This document shows positions 8,112 to 12,251 of a stretch of 12,251 bases of DNA, piece after piece (the stretch's first letter is position 1; each line of letters starts with the position of its first letter). Both the position numbers and the translations under genes were made by a program. Under the pieces are notes generated by a model that ran no database searches, was not told where the DNA came from, and was given only the letters and a program-made list of their open reading frames with translations. Source of the stretch: Euperipatoides rowelli (Eukaryota; Onychophora; Udeonychophora; Euonychophora; Peripatopsidae). The stretch lies in assembly GCA_003024985.2 (NCBI GenBank), contig PXIH01S0001347.1; one strand, given 5' to 3'.

Positions 8112-9032
8112 TAAAGCTCCCCCTTCCCCATTTTAGATGATTTGGTTAATTTTCATTGGAAAATTTGCAATGTCACAAGGACTTTTCAAATATTGATTAA
8201 AGATATTTTTAATCAGAACAAAATAAATTAATATAAAAATTAAATACATAGAAAATATATACAGTAACAGAAAATATATGATTCTAGACTCCAACAGTCC
8301 TCTCCCTCCAACAAGTAGATCATTTTATGTTGATCAATCAGTTTTATCCAAATCTTCCAATTAACACCATGAAGGATAATAAACTTTACTAAAATAACAA
8401 TCATGGGAAACATCAAATTGACTATGGTAGCTTCTTTCACTTTTGTCTGAAGGAGAAATAAACGATCAGAGGATGATTTAGAAACTGAGGAACTTTTCTT
8501 TCCTCAAGTTCTGATTTTAACAAAAATCCCTCAAGTTAGCTACTAGTCAAATCAATCTTTTAGAAGATTTTTCAGCACTGTTTGAGACTTAACACTATCT
8601 TATGTATTGAACTTCCACCAGTCACTTCTTGCAAGAGTGAAACATTTCTCCAAGAACCAATGCCTCTTTCCTAAATTCCATAAATTTGGGAAGGATGAAT
8701 TTTGGAAGAAGATGTAATGTAGTGTATCAGTCAAATTCAAATTGACAAGTCATTCAATTTATTTTTTTTAAGATACAGTAAATCTGATCTTTAGTTAGTT
8801 AATATCTTACTATATTAGATTGTACAAATGGTCTAATAAGATATACAGTACATATAATATTTAATTACGTAACTTTTAAACTATTGGTTTATTATGCTTC
8901 TACTGTAACAAAGGGAAAAACATGTTTTGTTCTCACTGCTTTTACTTTTGAATTATTTTTCAACCTTTTGTCATAAATAATAAACTATTTCTATAATAGG
9001 CAAAATGATAATTTTCTTTATTTATTATTTAG

Positions 9033-9130
9033 TGGACTGTAAATGGAGAGTTGAGGGTGGGATTTTTCTCACAAAAAGCCATCCCAGCTGGTAGTGAACT
9101 TACTTTCGATTACCAATTTCAGAGATACGG
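9033..9130 (+). CDS. SETD2: SETD2-type H3K36 methyltransferase, SET domain exon C (catalytic tyrosine)
   Basis: This 98-nt exon starts in phase 0 directly after ttag and encodes WTVNGELRVGFFSQKAIPAG, then SELTFDYQFQRYG. It ends after GG of a split Gly codon, before a consensus donor gtaagt (9131). It completes the SET-C motif: ELTFDYQF contains the catalytic Tyr (equivalent to human Y1666) and the Phe equivalent to human F1668, which shapes the lysine channel. WTVNGxLRVGFF is diagnostic of Set2/SETD2. The next exon should open with K-E-A-like sequence and the CxC-x4-C post-SET zinc motif; I could not find it before 12251. The final split Gly and following residues are therefore outside the window. 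No indel relative to human SETD2 is seen. Confidence 0.96.
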
Positions 9131-9490
9131 GTAAGTAATGAAAAATATATTAAAATTAACAGGGGTAGATAGCATCAAGAGAACACATTTATGTTTCAAA
9201 TTTTGAAATCAAACATACTCAAATTCTATGTATGTTAAAAACTCATAATTTTCAATCAGATTTGAAGTAAACATTTTGTTATTAGCCAGAGATGAGGGGG
9301 ATATTATGACAGTTATATCTGTAATTTTGAATTATTATGGAGTCCATTAAAATTTTTTAGTCATAAAATAAAATTGAATAAAATAATGATTTTACTAATG
9401 AATATTGGCTATTTCTAATCAAAATAGCAGCTTTATTTCTTTATTGGTTTTGATCAGCTTTTAATAAAATTTTTGCATATTGTAAGTTAA

Positions 9491-9682
9491 TCGGAGCTTG
9501 ATGAACCGGTGGTACCTAATTTCCAAACCATTACACAAAATACCAGATATTGGCATTCATTTATCTCCACCTTCTATCTAATGGCAATACCCAACGGACT
9601 AAGCGATAGGCTATCCTTGAAAAAGAATGTAAAGTTTGCCCTCCAACGTTCATGTATTCCGACGACAGATAAATATTGTTAA
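9491..9682 (+). pseudogene. Retrotransposon reverse transcriptase fragment, probably DIRS-like
   Basis: A stop-free frame from 9491 to the stop at 9680-9682 reads in part TRYWHSFISTFYLMAIPNGL, then SDRLSLKKNVKFALQR. In the next frame, right after FALQR, comes TFMYSDDR with YSDD at 9655-9666. Aromatic Y-x-x-F...FY-x-x-x-x-PNGLS, then a basic K/VK...L-x-R, then Y-x-DD is the order of reverse transcriptase palm motifs, with YxDD carrying the metal-binding aspartates. PNGL rather than PFGL is more usual in tyrosine-recombinase (DIRS/Ngaro) elements than in Ty3/gypsy, hence the call. About 18 residues separate the motifs, shorter than I expect for the family, so a small deletion plus a frameshift is likely. 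No tyrosine recombinase or split repeat was seen. Chance similarity remains possible. Confidence 0.5.
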
Positions 9683-9790
9683 ATGATTAACATACTCCTA
9701 ATAGATTTAGCGATCTAGAAATAAATATCGAGTGATAGTCTAAGTATCTATTTAATTCTTTCTATGAATGTGCGCTTACATAACTATCAC

Positions 9791-9878
9791 GGGACTTTCC
9801 AAGAGCTTTTACCTTGAAGTGAGCCCTTATATGCAAACATCATGCCATTCTTACAAGACATTTTTTCTCTTGGAAAGT
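9791..9878. repeat. 12-bp inverted repeat carrying a canonical kappaB site
   Basis: The arms actttccaagag (9794-9805) and ctcttggaaagt (9867-9878) are perfect reverse complements, separated by 61 nt. The left arm overlaps GGGACTTTCC (9791-9800), an exact match to the classical NF-kappaB site. The right arm lacks the terminal GGG complement, so only one full site exists. The sequence shows the match; regulatory use is inference. Confidence 0.6.
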
Positions 9879-10533
9879 GCAAGTCAGCGCTGAGCTGAGA
9901 AAAACCGAGTCTCGTTAATCCTTTATCAGATTGGTCAGTTTGGAAAGACATGGAAATGACAATGCTCCTGACTTGTTTTTTCTCAAGTGCAACATTCAAC
10001 ACACAAGCTTTTATGACTTCGCTGTTTATCTCAATTACAAGCTGTACTTAGCATTGACATTGGGCATTTTTGTAATGATTTCCCCTCAACTTTAATGCAC
10101 CTGTGAACAGATTAATTAAATCATTTACTAGGGATGATTAATGTGACTATAACAACTCTGTATTAATTGGATATAAAACACCTTAGAGTGTATTATTAAT
10201 GCCTATTTCAACTTCATTGATGTACTGTATGTGTATTTTTGTAAAAAAAAAAAAAAAAAAATATCCTTGTTTAATTAATCAATTTGTTATTTTCTGTCTC
10301 AAAATGTATCAAATTCGACTTTTATACCATTATTTACCAAAATGTTAAATTTTTAAGTGGAACCATTTCTATATTTTTGCCAGAAAAATCTTACATGGAT
10401 TCTGGTTAAGTAGTTGTCAAGAGCGGTATTTATGTATTATCATCGCTTTCATTACGATGGTGCTGAGTTGCTTAACCCTTACGTTAAGGAATTATTTTTT
10501 TGGGTTTTATAAGTAATTCTGAAATTTTGACTT

Positions 10534-10710
10534 TCAGCTGGTCGAATAAATATATTCTAAAATATTGTTAAGGTACAGAGAACATACAGTATGCCGATTT
10601 AGCAGCAGGGCCTGCATATCCTTAGCTCGAGCAGCCACAAGGTGCATCACTTTGGGCCAGTAAGAATTAGATAGTTTACTTATAAGAAAGCACATTGGGA
10701 AATAAAGCAT
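10534..10710 (-). other. Unassigned open frame, protein-like patch (58 codons, antisense)
   Basis: On the - strand, an ATG (10708-10710) opens 58 codons ending at a stop at 10534-10536. The middle reads YWPKVMHLVAARAKDMQALL, then LNRH (about 10600-10665). Its Ala/Arg/Met/Leu content and local GC are unlike the AT-rich chance frames around it. I do not recognise the family. It may be another decayed transposon fragment, such as a gag helical segment. The length alone is compatible with chance. Confidence 0.25.
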
Positions 10711-10947
10711 GATCTATTTACTATGATGGATTAGGGCTAGATGATAGTTTGTCAATACAAGATAGATTGGATGAACTTGTAAATTGTTTACTAAGACCCT
10801 TAAAATAAATGATCAGTATACATTATTATTCCCATGTACACAACATGCACAAGGAAATTCACACAATTCAAGCTTACACTATGCTTATTAGCCAAGTCTT
10901 GTGGCATGTTATGCATCAACTTAATAACACAATTTAGAAAGGATTGA

Positions 10948-11163
10948 CATCTCACTATAGGCTGGGAATATATTCTAGCTGATCTTCACACTTTCGATGA
11001 ATCAATGGAATATGTACGCAAGGTGGAGGAAAATTTCAAGATGAGCTCAGCTGAATAGTACCCATTGATAAATGTTATACAGTCTGATGTTTACTGTCTT
11101 GCTAATAATATTCAAAATCTAACTTGTGAGCCAGGGCCTAAGGTTAGGGAACTAACCCTATAA
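10948..11163 (+). pseudogene. Ty3/gypsy-like gag (capsid) remnant
   Basis: A single + frame of 71 codons, broken only by TAG at 11056-11058, ends at 11161-11163. It reads WEYILADLHTFDESMEYVRK, then VEENFKMSSAE. After the stop come YPLINVIQSDVYCLANNIQN and LTCEPGPKVREL. The order of FDE, then Y-x-x-[RK]-[VF]-E-x-[FY], then L(L/I)-x-VI...(T/V)Y-x-L-x-x-x-[IL]-x-NL, then P-x-x-K and EL follows the N-terminal part of gypsy gag capsid proteins in invertebrate genomes, with short gaps. The similarity is weak and was read by eye. The piece about 70 nt further on with a CxxCGKK motif supports it. The flanking sequence shows no LTR or primer-binding site. Confidence 0.4.
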
Positions 11164-11233
11164 TATGTAGAATACTGTATGTAACCAAAGTGACCATATA
11201 GCAATATTTTATAAAAAAAAAAAATCAAAAGGC

Positions 11234-11355
11234 CAGAGTAGTCGACTATGTGCTCATTGTGGAAAAAAATGGTCACCAGGAATCAAATTTTCAAGTAAAT
11301 ATCTTGACAGATAGTAATATTACAAATGTTATAAACTGGTATGCTCCATACTAGA
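11234..11355 (+). pseudogene. Possible gag zinc-knuckle (nucleocapsid) remnant
   Basis: The + frame starting at 11234 reads QSSRLCAHCGKKWSPGIKFS, then SKYLDR, two stops, then YYKCYKLVCSILET. C-x2-C-G-K-K followed by SPG-x-KF resembles the first CCHC knuckle of gypsy gag proteins, and KCYK...VC the second. The His of the first knuckle is Trp in this frame. A one-base shift would give GKKNGH, so a frameshift may have damaged it. It lies in the expected order after the capsid-like piece but in a different frame. Confidence is limited by the short length. Confidence 0.38.
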
Positions 11356-11772
11356 AACCTAAAAGTGGGCAGCTGGCAATAAATATTCTACTCGGCTAAA
11401 CAAAAAACTTACCTCAAAAACTTATGAAAAAAAATCAATCTCTTCTGCCAGTTATCAGCCTAGGAAAACAAAGTTAAACTTAGAATACAACAATACAGTA
11501 ATCCGGTTGGTCAATTTGGTCACATGGTCCTTTCAAACACATCAGCAGCAGCTGCATCTTATAAGTTGCCTGATAGGCATTCAAATTTCAAAACTGGCAA
11601 AGGTAATGCACAAGTCTCATTCTTGTCTCATAACAGGTATGACATTACCAGAAAATGAACAATGTGACTTCACAAGCCCCACAACTTATTGTGAATGGTG
11701 TGAATTAAACGAGTTATCAACAAAGAAGTTCAAGATGGGGGATGTAGATCAATTTATATGCAATAATAAAGT

Positions 11773-11788
11773 AAAAAAAAAAAAAAAA
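11773..11788. repeat. A16 run after aataaagt
   Basis: An aataaa hexamer (11765-11770) is followed two bases later by A16. It resembles the tail of a retroposed transcript, but genuine cleavage sites lie 10-30 nt after the signal. The preceding block 11500-11760 could not be identified. Confidence 0.4.
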
Positions 11789-12124
11789 TTAAGCAAAATA
11801 AAATAAAGATTTTGCTGTAGAAATCAATTTGAACTATAAATTCTGTAATATGCTGTCCTAACCATATACTGCTGATGACAGACAGCAGATTAAAATATAC
11901 TCTTGCATCAACAAACTTACTGTAATGTAATCCTAAATGCCTACTAGCAGTTTGGATTTTGTGTTTAATATTAGCAAAACAGAGACATTCTAACAGCACT
12001 TGTATTATCATAAAAGCATTAAAGAAAAATAAATTTTGCATTACAAAAAATTGTTCTAAGAGCTGTACAACACTATCACAGTTTTATACAGCAGTTTGTC
12101 TTATTGTTTCACTGTTTAAGACTA

Positions 12125-12138
12125 GTGCCATCTAGTGA
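12125..12138 (-). promoter_or_regulatory. CTCF-like core motif
   Basis: The - strand reads tcactagatggcac, which matches the established CTCF core CCASYAGRKGGCAS at 13 of 14 positions; only the first C differs. The motif lies in the intron downstream of exon C. Similar ccatctag motifs also occur in some transposons, so this is a candidate insulator/loop site only. Confidence 0.35.
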
Positions 12139-12203
12139 CAATTTACATAAGCTTTTTATATTTCCAATTGTTTTACATAAACATTAACATTTGCAAACTA
12201 TTT

Positions 12204-12251
12204 TTAAAGGTCAAATGTAAAGGATTTTTATTATTTTTTATTATTGATTTT
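12204..12251. repeat. Dispersed repeat copy 2 (cut by window end)
   Basis: This is the second copy of the repeat at 3713-3761: an exact 17-mer ttaaaggtcaaatgtaa, then a similar T-rich tail ending tattgatttt. The 3' end is outside the window. Confidence 0.6.

Larger units (their letters stand above)
6883..9032 (+). other. SETD2 intron between exons B and C (2150 nt)
   Basis: This phase-0 intron runs from the weak donor gtttga (6883) to the acceptor tttatttattatttag (AG at 9031-9032). Its centre is occupied by the antisense gypsy integrase remnant (7250-7944), followed by T17-GGAG6 (8030-8055) and a (TG)n-G10 tract (8079-8111). I recognise nothing in 6890-7240, which is T-rich with two open but unremarkable frames, or in 8120-9000. 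In the latter, 8450-8720 is less AT-biased than its neighbours and could hold more decayed element sequence, but no motif is clear. Confidence 0.9.
9131..12251 (+). other. SETD2 intron (5' part), post-SET exon not reached
   Basis: This intron starts at gtaagt (9131) and is phase 2. It has no recognisable acceptor followed by a post-SET exon before the window ends, so it is at least 3121 nt long. It contains the reverse-transcriptase fragment (9491-9682), a more balanced-composition block to about 10100, and the gag-like remnants (10948-11355). Stretches without recognised content are 9140-9480, 10100-10530, 10720-10940 and 11400-12120. The block 11500-11760 has a 99-codon + frame (11507-11806) that I cannot assign. 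An A16 run lies at 11773-11788 and an A19 run at 10243-10261. Confidence 0.85.

Noticed and set aside
8240-8440. 66-codon antisense frame
   Set aside because: No motif; considered as upstream gypsy pol (RNase H or HHCC finger) but the expected His/Cys pattern is absent.
2238-9130. ASH1L or NSD-family assignment for the SET exons
   Set aside because: HYYFMALxxDEIIDAT and WTVNGELRVGFF fit SETD2/Set2, not ASH1L (HYCLNL) or NSD (NFYMLTL).
9787-10002. 71-codon antisense frame
   Set aside because: Protein-like but unrecognised, and the neighbouring RT motifs are on the opposite strand; not enough to call.
11765-11788. AATAAA plus A16 as a gene 3' end or processed pseudogene tail
   Set aside because: Signal-to-tail distance is only 2 nt and no upstream gene is recognised.
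11507-11806. 99-codon + frame after the gag-like pieces
   Set aside because: Checked for a retroviral-type protease (DTG) or further knuckles and found none; ends in poly-Lys from the A16 run.
11754-12041. 95-codon antisense frame
   Set aside because: Phe/Leu-rich start and end come from A-runs; the middle matches nothing I know.
1-12251. CRISPR array, tRNA, rRNA or bacterial operon
   Set aside because: No regularly spaced repeats, no cloverleaf or rRNA-like sequence, and the coding exons are interrupted by spliceosomal introns.

Overview
This is an AT-rich animal genomic window, almost entirely intron, from one gene read on the + strand: the orthologue of SETD2 (Set2/KMT3A), the enzyme that trimethylates histone H3 lysine 36. 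Three internal coding exons (2238-2314, 6681-6882, 9033-9130) splice in compatible phases. Together they encode about 125 residues: nearly the whole SET domain, from just before the SAM-binding GxG loop to the catalytic FDYQF tyrosine and the following RYG. They align to human SETD2 without gaps. The AWS exon(s) upstream and the post-SET cysteine exon downstream lie outside the window. Nothing in the sequence marks the 5' or 3' end of the gene.

The organism is a metazoan, probably an invertebrate. The exon protein has invertebrate Set2 flavour (EYVGEV, NHSCDPNCETQKWTVNGEL). The introns are 2-4 kb and T-rich. The transposon fossils belong to families common in invertebrates. I cannot name a phylum safely.

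Layout: 1-2237 is intron with homopolymer runs and no recognised gene. 2315-6680 is an intron with a LINE reverse-transcriptase C-terminal tail (3078-3278), a strong hairpin (4651-4689), a probable solo Ty3/gypsy LTR (4702-4938), one end of a hAT-type DNA transposon (to 5166), a BED-like finger fragment of a transposase (5607-5747) and a perfect 38-bp palindrome (6143-6180). 6883-9032 is an intron with an antisense, internally deleted Ty3/gypsy integrase (7250-7944) and a (TG)n-G10 tract. 9131-12251 is an intron with a reverse-transcriptase fragment, probably DIRS-like (9491-9682), a gypsy-like gag remnant (10948-11163 and 11234-11355) and a CTCF-like motif (12125-12138).

There is no operon or new multi-gene system here. 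The interest lies in the density of broken transposon fossils inside one essential chromatin gene, several striking inverted repeats, and a strong over-representation of the heptamer TACTGTA/TACAGTA across the introns. All transposon assignments rest on motifs read by eye, and the element boundaries are approximate.
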